Below are positions 16,600-25,556 of a stretch of 40,099 bases of DNA, piece by piece. The stretch's first letter is position 1. Each line of letters starts with the position of its first letter. The notes under the pieces were generated by a model, which searched no databases, was not told the DNA's origin, and saw nothing but the letters and a program-made list of their open reading frames with translations. The DNA is from Candidatus Heimdallarchaeota archaeon (GTDB taxonomy: Archaea; Asgardarchaeota; Heimdallarchaeia; JABLTI01): positions 1-40,099 of the forward strand of contig JAHLVW010000009.1 of assembly GCA_019058275.1 (NCBI GenBank), in the 5' to 3' direction. The position numbers were made by a program, and so were the translations under genes.

Positions 16600-19500
16600 T
16601 TATTGTTTTTGAAAGATATTTGATCCTGGTGCATCTGGTGATATAACAAAAATAGTTCCTTTCTCTACTACTTGCATTTCAGATAAGTCTATCCCTGTAA
16701 CATTCATCATTGATAGGAATTTTCCATATTCTGCTAATGTTTGAATTTTCCTTCCAGAGATTAAGGACTTGAAAATATTATGCGTACACAATGAATCTTT
16801 TAATTCTACACCTATTGATCCCGTAACTGATTGTGAGATATCACTCATGACTTCCTTTTCAACAGTTGCATTTGTAAATAATACAACAACTTCTCGAGAC
16901 AGCTTTTCACTAACTAGAAGAACAGGATTGTCTGACAATGATAATCCTAAACAAGTTCCAATATGTCTACCATTTGTTGTTCTTACGCGCAGACATTCAA
17001 TTGGAAAGATCTCAGAAGGATAGAATACTCGAGAAGAATTCCTTAAAATTACACTTTTCTTACCTATTTTATCTACTGAACCTCCAGAAACAAAAACACG
17101 AAAAGTATTTAGTATTTCATTAGGTAAGATTGGAAATCCTCTATTTAATGAATAATTGATTAGTGTTCTTGGTTTTAATGCTTCACCTTCTGGTATTCTT
17201 AATTGCTTAGCGATTAGATATTTTACTAACCATAATCTCTCTTTAGGTTTGTCTTCTATAATTTCTAATCTATCAACGAGATAATTTACTAGTGTTGTAT
17301 CTGGTTCCCTTGTATCTATTAACAATAATTTACCCATTAATGGATGCTTAACAATAGCTATTACCTTACCAACCTTGATTCCTTGGCTTAAACAACATTC
17401 TTTACCGATTGGCGTTCTTTCACTTGTTATTAATTTTCCATCCCAAGGAGCTGTTCGATATGGTTGAGGTGCAACTATATTATCAGGGCTACAAATAACT
17501 GAACCATGTTTTATTCTAATCTTGTCAATTGGTACAATACCCAGTATCTCTTGAGAGTGTATCTGTTCTTCTGTTGGGTAATTTATGTTTCTGAAATTAG
17601 CAAATTCTTGAAGTCTAGTTATATGTAATGCTACATCCTTCTGAATTTGCAGTGATTCCATAACTTCACTGATAAGGTAATTCTTACGTTTCTCTGTGGA
17701 TTCCATATATTCTTCAGTTACCCATAAGGGCTTAATCTGATCGAAAATATTGTCAATAATTGATTGATCGGCTGATGCTTCAGAAACAAGAGTAAATCCA
17801 AGTTTATTCTTATCGAAAACAATTACTTCTTGTAAATACCCTAAAAATTCTCTTTTTACATCTTCAACTAAATTGAACAAAGCTTTTCCTGAAAGCTTCC
17901 ATGCTTCAGTTGCTGCTTCAAGTAATTTTGGTAAAATCATTGATGTTTTTTGTGGTTTAATTAAATCTTCTTCTACTTGATCAAGAATTTCTGGTTTTAT
18001 CTCTGCAGGAGTTACTATCTGTTCGGGTATTATTTCAGTTTCTGTTGTACTTATACCGAATTCCTGTGGCTCTTCTGTTATTTCATGTGTAATTGTATAA
18101 TCTGGTGGTGGAGCTGGTATATCCAAAACTTCCTCTGAGGTTTCAGTAACTACCATATCATCTGTGCTTTCAATATCCATCAGTTCTTCAGATGGAATTG
18201 CTTCAATTTCCTCGATCACAGTAATATCATTTGTTAAAACCTCAAGTTCTAATTCTTGTGGGGTTTCTGGTACCTCTATAGATCCGGGGAATTCTTTATC
18301 ATATGACTCAACAATTCCTTTTGTTTTCTTAAGATCAGAAGTTAAACTGCTAAATTCTGCTTTGCTTTCAACAGGTTTTGGTTGAGGTTTAGGTTTTTCT
18401 ACTTCAGGATCTATTAATTTTTCAAGCAATCCTTCATAAGATTCAAAAATAATTTGTTCTGTAAAAACATTCATTTGCTCTGTTGAACCATTAATGCTGA
18501 ATGGTTGACTGAAGTCTTCCATACCAATTATTTCTAAATCAAGTTTAGGTTCATAGATTGGTTGAGGTGTATCAGGAATCACAAATTCATCAGTAGGTTC
18601 TTCACTTACAGTTGAAGGCACTTCTTCTGGAATTGTAATAGAATCAGTTGTATCAATCAAGAAGTAGCTAATAGGATCATTAACTAACCCTTCTATTTCT
18701 AAAGTTTCTAGAAGAGGGGCGATTTGTTTCTTCTTCTTTTGAATTTCGATTGTTTGGTTTTCAGCTTCAATTTCGATTCCAAATTCCTCTGGAATAAACA
18801 AATCATGAGAATGATCTATCTTTAAAATATCATCTTGTAATAATGATAAGCAATTACAATACTCTTTGATATCATTGGATAAAATTCTAATATAAACTTT
18901 CAATTCATTTACAGATTGCTGAATCTCTAATAATTGCTTGAAATCTGGTAAACCATTTCTTGATTTTGTTGTACTTATTTCAAGTTGAGTTGTTTTTACA
19001 GTTGCAAGCATTTCAGCAAGTGCCTTCCTATATTTTTGTCTAATTTTAATTTCCTTTTGAAGGTCACTAGATAGCTCTTTCAATTCTGTTTCATTTGTAA
19101 TACCGTGACCGAATGAAAATCTAAGATAATTTTCTAAAGTGAATTTTAATAATTCAGCCTTTGAAGGATTGCGTTTCAGATATTTCTCACGTGCAGCAAA
19201 TCTGTTATGAGCTAACCTTAGGTCGAATTCAAGTGTTTCAATTTTGATATTGGCTGTATCTGTATTAATTTTCTTCTCAGCTTGTAAGATTTTTAATTTC
19301 TGAAGATTATGCTCTAAATTGTAAATATTTCGATCAAGTTCTTTTATTTCTCTTTCTATTTTTAAGTGTCTAAAGAATGTCCTTGGAACATTAAATGTTG
19401 GAAGAAGATCTTCAATTGAGATTCTTCCTACCAATCTATTTGCACTGAGAGGTATTTCTCTTGAATCAATTGCTCTTAGTAGGTCCTCTTCAGATATAAC

Positions 19501-19638
19501 GTTGGTATTTTTTAGCTGCTTTTCTAAAAGTTGCATGCGGTTTTCAAAATCCTCTGAATCAATTTCCTCGAGAGCATATTTTTTCTCAATCTCCATTATT
19601 TCTTTGAGGATATCAATTCTATTTCGCAAATGTATCAC
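16600..19638 (-). CDS. Large coiled-coil protein with PRC-barrel-like C-terminal region
   Basis: This 1012-residue protein has three parts. Residues 1 to about 330 are charged and helical with heptad-like spacing (coiled coil). About 330-565 is an acidic, proline- and threonine-rich linker with many EVPETPQELE-like repeats, probably disordered. About 565-1012 is an ordered region with beta-rich segments. Two stretches there, IGKECCLSQGIKVGKVIAIV followed by a strand, and CLRVRTTNGRHIGTCLGLSL, read like PRC-barrel units, though this is tentative. No signal peptide or membrane helix is seen, so it is cytoplasmic. Start is GTG at 19636-19638. It ends 57 bases from the stop of the profilin-like gene. 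CdvA, which organises archaeal ESCRT division, also combines a PRC barrel with a coiled coil, but the order and size differ. Function unknown. Confidence 0.75.
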   Translation of the reverse strand: MIHLRNRIDILKEIMEIEKKYALEEIDSEDFENRMQLLEKQLKNTNVISEEDLLRAIDSREIPLSANRLVGRISIEDLLPTFNVPRTFFRHLKIEREIKELDRNIYNLEHNLQKLKILQAEKKINTDTANIKIETLEFDLRLAHNRFAAREKYLKRNPSKAELLKFTLENYLRFSFGHGITNETELKELSSDLQKEIKIRQKYRKALAEMLATVKTTQLEISTTKSRNGLPDFKQLLEIQQSVNELKVYIRILSNDIKEYCNCLSLLQDDILKIDHSHDLFIPEEFGIEIEAENQTIEIQKKKKQIAPLLETLEIEGLVNDPISYFLIDTTDSITIPEEVPSTVSEEPTDEFVIPDTPQPIYEPKLDLEIIGMEDFSQPFSINGSTEQMNVFTEQIIFESYEGLLEKLIDPEVEKPKPQPKPVESKAEFSSLTSDLKKTKGIVESYDKEFPGSIEVPETPQELELEVLTNDITVIEEIEAIPSEELMDIESTDDMVVTETSEEVLDIPAPPPDYTITHEITEEPQEFGISTTETEIIPEQIVTPAEIKPEILDQVEEDLIKPQKTSMILPKLLEAATEAWKLSGKALFNLVEDVKREFLGYLQEVIVFDKNKLGFTLVSEASADQSIIDNIFDQIKPLWVTEEYMESTEKRKNYLISEVMESLQIQKDVALHITRLQEFANFRNINYPTEEQIHSQEILGIVPIDKIRIKHGSVICSPDNIVAPQPYRTAPWDGKLITSERTPIGKECCLSQGIKVGKVIAIVKHPLMGKLLLIDTREPDTTLVNYLVDRLEIIEDKPKERLWLVKYLIAKQLRIPEGEALKPRTLINYSLNRGFPILPNEILNTFRVFVSGGSVDKIGKKSVILRNSSRVFYPSEIFPIECLRVRTTNGRHIGTCLGLSLSDNPVLLVSEKLSREVVVLFTNATVEKEVMSDISQSVTGSIGVELKDSLCTHNIFKSLISGRKIQTLAEYGKFLSMMNVTGIDLSEMQVVEKGTIFVISPDAPGSNIFQKQ

Positions 19639-19750
19639 CGCTCAATTTTCTATATATTATTCTATTTCATTCTTACTTAAAAAATATCACATATTAAAAA
19701 TTATTTTACTCTAATTTCAAATTCCTTTCTGATTCATCTAACACAGAAAC

Positions 19751-19760
19751 TTATTATATA
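19751..19760 (+). promoter_or_regulatory. TATA-like box of the polyprenol-kinase-like gene
   Basis: TTATTATATA lies about 28-37 bases before the ATG at 19788, so transcription would begin at or next to the start codon, a typical archaeal leaderless arrangement. Called from sequence and spacing only. Confidence 0.4.
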
Positions 19761-19787
19761 GGTATTTGTTTCTTTTGTTTGCGCCAT

Positions 19788-20594
19788 ATGTGTACAAAAA
19801 TTTTCCTAGGTTTGTTGCAGATGACATTCGTGGATTGGTATCATAGCAATCAAGATTGGCTTATGCTTGTATGCATGTTCATTACTTTGACAGTTATACT
19901 ATCAATTTTTTACATTCTAAGCAAGAAAGGTTTAGATGTTTTCTATACACGAAAAGGTGTTCATATAACAGCTGGTAGCTATATTTTCTTTTGGTTAATG
20001 GCTTCTGATAATATTTGGACTAGATGGGTTGCTTCTATACCAGCTGTATTAACAGCTCTAATCTTTTTACTAATTGGTTTGAAAGCTATTCCTGGAGGTT
20101 TTTTGGTTAAAAGTATGTCTCGAACAGGCGAACCATTTGATCTAGTTAAAGGTACTTTAATTTATGCTATAATTATGTCTCTCATTTGTGTGTTTATTTG
20201 GCGTGACCAACCATGGGGATTAATAGTAATAATGACTATAGCTTGGGGAGACGGAATTGCTCCAATAGCTGGAAAATTTTTAGGAAAGCATAAATATCGT
20301 TCTATTGGTGGAGGAGAGAAGTCAATTGAAGGGAGCATTGCAATGTTTATTGTTTCAGTTGCATTTAGCTATTTGATAGTCTATGTTTTTGGAATAGTTC
20401 TTACAGGAGAAAATTGGCTTTGGGGATATGATCAATGGCCTTGGCTTTGGGGTAAAATCCTAATTTTAGTGACCGTTGGGACAATTGCTGAAGGTCTTAG
20501 TCCAACAGATATTGATAACTTAGTTGTACCAATAGTTATGATTCTAATTACATTAACATTTCAATTGAATATCTTTCTCAATCCGTTAAAATAA
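19788..20594 (+). CDS. Polyprenol/phytol kinase-like membrane enzyme (SEC59/VTE5 family)
   Basis: The product has about seven membrane helices. It carries the family signature: FYTRKGVHITAGS near the start (compare RKxxH in dolichol, phytol and diacylglycerol kinases of the CTP-dependent group), WGDGIAPIAGKFLGKHKYRS and GGGEKSIEGSIAMF (the DG...G...K-S-x-E-G-S block that binds nucleotide), and an end with EGLSPTDIDNLVVP. Such enzymes phosphorylate a membrane isoprenoid or lipid alcohol, usually with CTP. I chose the ATG at 19788 because of the TATA box; TTG at 19779 and ATG at 19821 are alternatives. A DUF92/VTE6-like gene, the next step in phytol activation, lies 8.5 kb downstream. Confidence 0.82.
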   Translation: MCTKIFLGLLQMTFVDWYHSNQDWLMLVCMFITLTVILSIFYILSKKGLDVFYTRKGVHITAGSYIFFWLMASDNIWTRWVASIPAVLTALIFLLIGLKAIPGGFLVKSMSRTGEPFDLVKGTLIYAIIMSLICVFIWRDQPWGLIVIMTIAWGDGIAPIAGKFLGKHKYRSIGGGEKSIEGSIAMFIVSVAFSYLIVYVFGIVLTGENWLWGYDQWPWLWGKILILVTVGTIAEGLSPTDIDNLVVPIVMILITLTFQLNIFLNPLK

Positions 20595-20597
20595 AAA

Positions 20598-20612
20598 AAG
20601 GATATTATCCTT
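20598..20612. terminator. Short hairpin between convergent genes
   Basis: AAGGAT-ATT-ATCCTT sits in the overlap of the ends of the kinase-like gene and the convergent thioredoxin-like gene, with an A run on the left. It can act as a two-way terminator. Confidence 0.45.
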
Positions 20613-21087
20613 GTAAATTCTCAAGGATAAAAAGTAATTCTTCTGCCAAAGTTGGTTTACTTTTAGGATTTTCAATCATCTCTCCAACTTGTTCACCTGA
20701 AGAATTTAAAATATAAAATGTAGGTATTTTTCGTAAATCAAATTCATCTACCTCAGGAGGAGAGGGAGGAATTCGCCATCTTACATCTGGATCTAAAGGA
20801 GCAGATTTAATGCTTTTGAAAAAGATAGCATTAATACTTGGTTTTTTCTTAACAATTTTAGCAAATTCAGCAACATACTTTTTACAATCTTTACACCAAT
20901 CTGCAGAAAATACAACAAATGTATGACAATTAACTATATCTTCTAATCTTTTTATTATGTCATCATTTGGTTCGTAATTTTCATAGGTATCCCTTAAGAT
21001 GTCTCCATGTTTTCCCTCTAACTTTGCTAGCATTTCATCTACATTCAAACCTGCTTTCTTAAGCTTAGTAATATCATGTTTAATCAT
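20605..21087 (-). CDS. Thioredoxin-like protein with CxxC
   Basis: The product is about 160 residues with a thioredoxin fold. A 40-residue helical N-terminal extension precedes the active site FSADWCKDCKKYVAEF (CKDC). The cis-proline region is near LRKIPTFYIL and a GEQVGEMIENP turn follows. No signal peptide is seen, so it acts in the cytoplasm as a disulfide reductase or redox carrier. The ATG at 21085-21087 is preferred to the TTG two codons upstream. It points away from the TrmB-like regulator that follows. Confidence 0.85.
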   Translation of the reverse strand: MIKHDITKLKKAGLNVDEMLAKLEGKHGDILRDTYENYEPNDDIIKRLEDIVNCHTFVVFSADWCKDCKKYVAEFAKIVKKKPSINAIFFKSIKSAPLDPDVRWRIPPSPPEVDEFDLRKIPTFYILNSSGEQVGEMIENPKSKPTLAEELLFILENLQG

Positions 21088-21297
21088 TGTCAATATAAAT
21101 CAACTTTTTAATTTATCAAAGGATATTTCATAAAATGCTTATTATATCTTTTCTCTTATTTTCTAATTATTAAGAGAGAGCTAATTTATTGTTTATGAGA
21201 AAGAAATAAGATATTTTTCCGCTTTTTTTCGGAATTTTTATATTTGGTTAATATACTATTATCTACTGTTTCAAACATTTAGAAAAGGTTAGTAACA

Positions 21298-22248
21298 ATG
21301 ATAGGTAGTTCATACAGTGAAGTAGAAATAGAGAAATTTCTGCAAGAAGTTCTTTGTTCTCCTCTTGCATTGTCAATTTATAAGCAACTGGTTATGGATG
21401 GTGGAAATACTGCATTAGGTATTTCTGAAAGTTTAAAATCAAAGGGCATGAAAGCATCAAAAACAAGAGTTTACGAAGAAATATCAACTCTCTTAAAACT
21501 AGGTTTAATTAAAAGAGTATCAAATAGACCACCTGTCTATACTACTGTTACGTCCAAAGATAACCTTGAGCAAATAGCAATGCAATTCTTTATGGAATCT
21601 CGAGAAGATTTAATGAGACGTTGGGCTGCAACTTACCCGTTTCTCCCTGATAATATGAAAACAACTGATTTGAAAACCACAAAACTAGCTGGGGGTCCTA
21701 TGGTTAATTTCAATCCTTATCCAGTTGTTGACATTTTTAATACTGAAACTGAAGGATTAAGACGCTATATGTTAAGGGTTTTTGAATCAAATTCAATATC
21801 TGTTTCAAACATGGTTGTAGATACTTGTTTTGCTACAGATAATTTTAGAAGAGTTTTTGAATTTGATAATTTTGAATCTTTCTTAGCTCAAATAAAAACG
21901 AACTATGATAGGTTTGGCCCAATTAATACTAGAATAATGTCTACCCATGTAACAGATGATATGATGCAAATGAAACAACTCACTAAATTAACTAGCTTTT
22001 ATAAAAAATACTTCAGTCTAATTAACTACGAAATTAGGGAACCAGGTTCTACCTTGTCAAGCTTTATTTTAGGTGATAAGAACGTTCTCTATCCAGTTGG
22101 TATTGGTGGAATTAATAAAAGAACTTACTTTATTATAGAGATAAGAGATCCTCAGATAGTCAAAATAGCACACAATTCTTTTGAAGATGCTTGGAAGAAG
22201 GCCAAACCAATATTGAAAATTGAAAATGGCGAAATTATCTATCAATAG
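21298..22248 (+). CDS. TrmB-like transcriptional regulator
   Basis: The 316-residue protein starts with a winged helix of the TrmB type: SPLALSIYKQLVMDGGNTAL, KASKTRVYEEISTLLKLGLI and KRVSNRPPVYTTV, the last being the wing. The remaining 220 residues form an alpha/beta effector region with no motif I can name; it may bind a small ligand or be a PLD-like pseudo-domain, as in many TrmB relatives. Archaeal TrmB proteins regulate sugar and energy genes. The target here is unknown. No matching operator repeat was seen near its own start. Confidence 0.8.
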   Translation: MIGSSYSEVEIEKFLQEVLCSPLALSIYKQLVMDGGNTALGISESLKSKGMKASKTRVYEEISTLLKLGLIKRVSNRPPVYTTVTSKDNLEQIAMQFFMESREDLMRRWAATYPFLPDNMKTTDLKTTKLAGGPMVNFNPYPVVDIFNTETEGLRRYMLRVFESNSISVSNMVVDTCFATDNFRRVFEFDNFESFLAQIKTNYDRFGPINTRIMSTHVTDDMMQMKQLTKLTSFYKKYFSLINYEIREPGSTLSSFILGDKNVLYPVGIGGINKRTYFIIEIRDPQIVKIAHNSFEDAWKKAKPILKIENGEIIYQ

Positions 22249-22270
22249 TGTTATTTGAGATATTAAAATA

Positions 22271-22385
22271 GGGGAGGAAAAATCCTCCCGCAGGTTGCCA
22301 AGGTTTGTGTCAGATCCTTCAAACAGGGTGCACTGAAAATTAGTACTGAAGGTTCTAAAGAAAGGTTGAAATTTAGGTATATAAC
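22271..22385. ncRNA. Structured intergenic segment, possible small RNA
   Basis: This gap between convergent genes is richer in G and C than its surroundings. It contains a strong hairpin, GGGAGGA-AAAA-TCCTCCC (22272-22289), a second, GTTTG-N12-CAAAC (22303-22324), and a weaker pair AGGTT/AACCT around 22365-22390. It may be a small RNA or just a terminator region. No C/D-box motif set was found and it is too short for RNase P RNA. Strand is undetermined. Confidence 0.4.
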
Positions 22386-22395
22386 CTCCGCTTTT

Positions 22396-24105
22396 TCAAA
22401 TTACAATATAGAATTCAGCAAATAATTTCTCAATTATTTTTGGTTTCATATCCTTTCCTATTTTACCCAATTCTTTTTCATCAGCTTTCATTATTGCTAA
22501 AGCTTTTTTCTGGTCTTTAGGATCTCGAGATTTTAGCAATTTTCTAAGTTCTTTTTTATCTACATCTATTTTGATTGCTTTATCTTTAGTTTCACTTTCT
22601 TCAATCTGTGTTATGACTTTTGATGTTAAATCTTCCAATGCCCTTTTTTGATCTACTTTATCCTTTTTTGGTAGCTCTGTTTCATAATCTTGTATAACAA
22701 TACGTGTTTTTGGAAATTCCTTTCCTCTATGTAAGCGTCCAAAAGCACTACTCTTTGCGTTGCAAAATAGTTGAAATTGAAAATTAGTTAATTTTTTAGC
22801 TTCCATTTTCTTATAAGCCATTAACCATTGAACTTCATCAATTGTAAGATGAATTTCATCTAGTAAAGTAATTTTCTTGAGTTCAGTTGTAAAATAAGTT
22901 TCTCTTATTTGTATAGGAACAGGTCGACCCCATTCTTGCATTTCATCAATTAAAATGAGAAGAAATGCTAATGGATTGTTCTCAAAAACATAATCTTTTA
23001 GTTGATCTTTAAAATTATGAATAGAAATTGCTTGAGCTGCTTTAATGTAACCTTCTAGTTCATCGCTATTTTGTTTTATCTCTTCAGGAGTTCCTAAACT
23101 TTTCAGTAAACTTAGTGCACCAACAACTCCATGGTCTAAAGATATTTTACTTTCATATTCAAATGTAGTATGAACATTTTCTCTATCATGGAAATGCTGA
23201 ATTTCCGGAAGACGTAAGGAATCGAAATCTAAGCCTGAACCACTACGAATAAGCAATTTTGCATCCTTGGAAAGACCTTCTTCTAAGAGTTTGATATATG
23301 GTTCAAGATTTTTATTTGAGAGAGAAATTTCGAAAGGTATAACATCAAAATCTAGCATTGGGTAACATTTGAGAATCTGATTTAGCAATGAATAATTGAT
23401 TGATTTGGTCATTTTTTGCATTGGATATCCAATATCGTGAATTAACCCCATTACCCACCATATCTGATCTTTTATCATTTCCTTATCTATTTTGGTTATG
23501 TCAGAAATATGTTTGAGCAAATTACCTAGACCAAGATCTTGTTCAAGTAGAAAATCTCCTAGGACTGCAACACGTAGTTGGTGTTCAGTATGGTCTCGAT
23601 AATATTTACCAGCACTTGTACTATAAAGAAAGCTTTCAAGATCAGGCAATGAATGAATGAGATATAGAATACCTTCAGAGGTTATTCCTCTTTCTTTTGC
23701 TACATCATATAAGGCTGAAGACAAACTCTTTCGTTTACCTGTGACAAAATCAATATTCATGTCTCCAATCTCAAAACCAGGTATGCTACCTCTTAATTTT
23801 TCTGTTAATTTACTTTGAATATTACCAACCATGCCTGATATGTATCCACCTAAAGAACCTAATCCTTGAAGGTTATCAGAAAATTTTGTTAATGATTTTT
23901 CGGCTCGCTTCATTTGTTCTTCCAATTCAACTAAATCAGGCAAATCTTGTTTGGATTTCTTTAATTCATCAGCAACTTCTGGCCTACTTTCCTCAATTGA
24001 TTTCGTAATTGATGCAACAAGATTTTTCGCCCATTCACTAAAACTATTACTTTCTTTAGATATTCTTTGTAAAATCCAATCATCATTGATAATATATTCA
24101 GGCAT
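22396..24105 (-). CDS. HD-domain phosphohydrolase-like protein
   Basis: The roughly 569-residue soluble protein has an N-terminal helical region with coiled-coil character (to about 150). A central HD domain follows with YRDHTEHQLRVAVLG, GLIHDIGYP, LDHGVVGALSLL, AISIHNF and LILIDEMQEWGRP, which supply the H...HD...H...D metal ligands. A lysine- and glutamate-rich helical C terminus ends it. HD enzymes hydrolyse phosphate esters, often nucleotides or cyclic dinucleotides. The DEMQEWGRP signature recurs in a subgroup without a known substrate. The start at ATG 24103-24105 is preferred because the upstream frame is very AT-rich, looks like promoter sequence and includes a TATA-like stretch near 24127-24142. 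Confidence 0.82.
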   Translation of the reverse strand: MPEYIINDDWILQRISKESNSFSEWAKNLVASITKSIEESRPEVADELKKSKQDLPDLVELEEQMKRAEKSLTKFSDNLQGLGSLGGYISGMVGNIQSKLTEKLRGSIPGFEIGDMNIDFVTGKRKSLSSALYDVAKERGITSEGILYLIHSLPDLESFLYSTSAGKYYRDHTEHQLRVAVLGDFLLEQDLGLGNLLKHISDITKIDKEMIKDQIWWVMGLIHDIGYPMQKMTKSINYSLLNQILKCYPMLDFDVIPFEISLSNKNLEPYIKLLEEGLSKDAKLLIRSGSGLDFDSLRLPEIQHFHDRENVHTTFEYESKISLDHGVVGALSLLKSLGTPEEIKQNSDELEGYIKAAQAISIHNFKDQLKDYVFENNPLAFLLILIDEMQEWGRPVPIQIRETYFTTELKKITLLDEIHLTIDEVQWLMAYKKMEAKKLTNFQFQLFCNAKSSAFGRLHRGKEFPKTRIVIQDYETELPKKDKVDQKRALEDLTSKVITQIEESETKDKAIKIDVDKKELRKLLKSRDPKDQKKALAIMKADEKELGKIGKDMKPKIIEKLFAEFYIVI

Positions 24106-24216
24106 CTTAATACACTTATACAAATTATATATTATATAATAATAACTGTTCTTAGTTATTTTTTTATCTAGAAAAAAAGTCATATTATATAAAAAAAAAA
24201 AGGAATAGCATAATAA

Positions 24217-24522
24217 TTATGCTAATTTATTTAATTCGTTTTGTACTACATAGATTCCAACTGGGAAGAGGAGCCACAATAATAGAAATGCCATCATAGC
24301 ACTTGTTTCAGATTTTGTTACTTTTTCCCAACCTTCAGCATACTTATAGTACCAGAAAATAGTTCCTACATAAGGAATGAGCCACATCCAAGCAGTTGGA
24401 ATACCCGCTCCTTTTTCATTCATTTCATTTTTGGTGGATATACTCCAGAAAAGCCAAGATATACCTAAAGTACAACATAGACCCCAAATAATTACCATTA
24501 TTGGATTTCTTTCTTTAACCAT
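24217..24522 (-). CDS. Small membrane protein, DUF4234-like
   Basis: The 101-residue protein has three hydrophobic helices: IIWGLCCTLGISWLFWS, WLIPYVGTIFWYYKY and a helix near AFLLLWLLFPVGIYVVQ. The G-I-x-W/Y-x-x-W pattern in the first helix and the ending FPVGIYVVQNELNKLA fit DUF4234-type small membrane proteins. Function unknown. It is divergent from the TM2 gene at 24711. Confidence 0.7.
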   Translation of the reverse strand: MVKERNPIMVIIWGLCCTLGISWLFWSISTKNEMNEKGAGIPTAWMWLIPYVGTIFWYYKYAEGWEKVTKSETSAMMAFLLLWLLFPVGIYVVQNELNKLA

Positions 24523-24710
24523 TTTTTTATCAACTACCTTGATATACCTAAAAATTGTAACTATCTTATTTATTAAAATTTAGGAAAGAGCATTGAAATT
24601 AGTAAACGATGGACTTTAACCAAAATAGCAATAGGAAAAGATTGATAAATAATGAGTTACAAAAATATAAGTCGTTGACATACTAGTCAATATTAAATGA
24701 GGCAAAAAAA

Positions 24711-24905
24711 ATGGCAGGAGAAACTGATAAAATCGTAATGATTTTAGTATGTTGGTTTTTAGGCGCTTTTGGAGTCCACAGATTCCTTAAGGGTTACTGG
24801 CTATCCGGCATTGTCTGGTTATGCACTGGTGGTCTTTTCGTAATTGGTTGGATAATTGATCTTATCTGGATTATTGTAGATAAGCCACTAATTTGGCCAA
24901 AATAA
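24711..24905 (+). CDS. TM2-domain protein A
   Basis: The 64-residue protein is a single TM2 domain: a first helix with LGAFGVHRFLKGYW (the G-x-H-R-F-x-x-G-Y core), then SGIVWLCTGGLFVIGWIIDL and the aspartate-lysine end IIVDKPLIWPK. TM2 proteins form a two-helix hairpin in the membrane; their role in prokaryotes is unclear. An ATG after AGGC starts it. A diverged paralogue follows 195 bases downstream. Confidence 0.88.
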   Translation: MAGETDKIVMILVCWFLGAFGVHRFLKGYWLSGIVWLCTGGLFVIGWIIDLIWIIVDKPLIWPK

Positions 24906-25100
24906 CCTAACTATCTATTTCTATCAATGAAATCTATTCATTAATTCTATCTTTTTTTTCTAAATTACTCAAAACTCATATTTATCTTTGTTACAAATTA
25001 ATCTGTTATTTCTCAAAATTTTACTTAGAAAATATTATAATATTAAAAGTAAATCAATCAAATTACAACTATTGGTACCTGCTTTATTTGAGGTAAAAAA

Positions 25101-25295
25101 ATGGTAAAAGAAAAAAAGATTATTGATTTTCTCTTGGTCTTCTTTTTAGGTTTTGGAGTATTCAGAGCAATAAAAGGATACTACATATCAGCTATAGTTA
25201 AATTTGTTTTATGGCTTGTAGGTGCTGGTTTTATCTGGTGGATAATTGATTGGGTATTTGTCTTATTAGATAAAAAGCTCCTTTGGCAAGAATAA
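25101..25295 (+). CDS. TM2-like protein B
   Basis: This 64-residue paralogue of the preceding gene has the same layout. However, the TM2 core is altered to GFGVFRAIKGYYISAI (His replaced by Phe, Phe by Ala), and it ends FVLLDKKLLWQE. It probably arose by tandem duplication and is diverging. The gap to the next gene (25296-25556) is AT-rich, with a CTGTAA-TT-TTACAG repeat but no coding potential I could find. Confidence 0.8.
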   Translation: MVKEKKIIDFLLVFFLGFGVFRAIKGYYISAIVKFVLWLVGAGFIWWIIDWVFVLLDKKLLWQE

Positions 25296-25556
25296 TTTCA
25301 ACTATTTTTTCTTTTCTTTATAATACAAGTAAAAGCTGTAATTTTACAGGTTATTTTTTACAAATTAAAATCAAAGTTATATATCATCATTAATAGATAA
25401 AAGGCATTTGAATCGATGAATTGATGTAAAAATAAAGAAAAAAAGTCTTTTTTTAAAAGAAATAATTTTTTTATAATAGCTGTTTTTTGAATAAAAATCT
25501 TAAATCATGATGCTTTTAATTAGAAATAATGATAATTATAAGGAGAAAAATGATAA

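Noticed and set aside
22271..22300. RNase P RNA, because GAGGAAAAATCC resembles its conserved 5' region
   Set aside because: The gap is only about 150 bases, and no second conserved region or ACAGAA-type 3' element is present.
25438..25454. AAAAAAAG-T-CTTTTTTT inverted repeat as terminator
   Set aside because: A one-base loop cannot fold and no gene ends nearby; it is likely a by-product of the AT-rich spacer.
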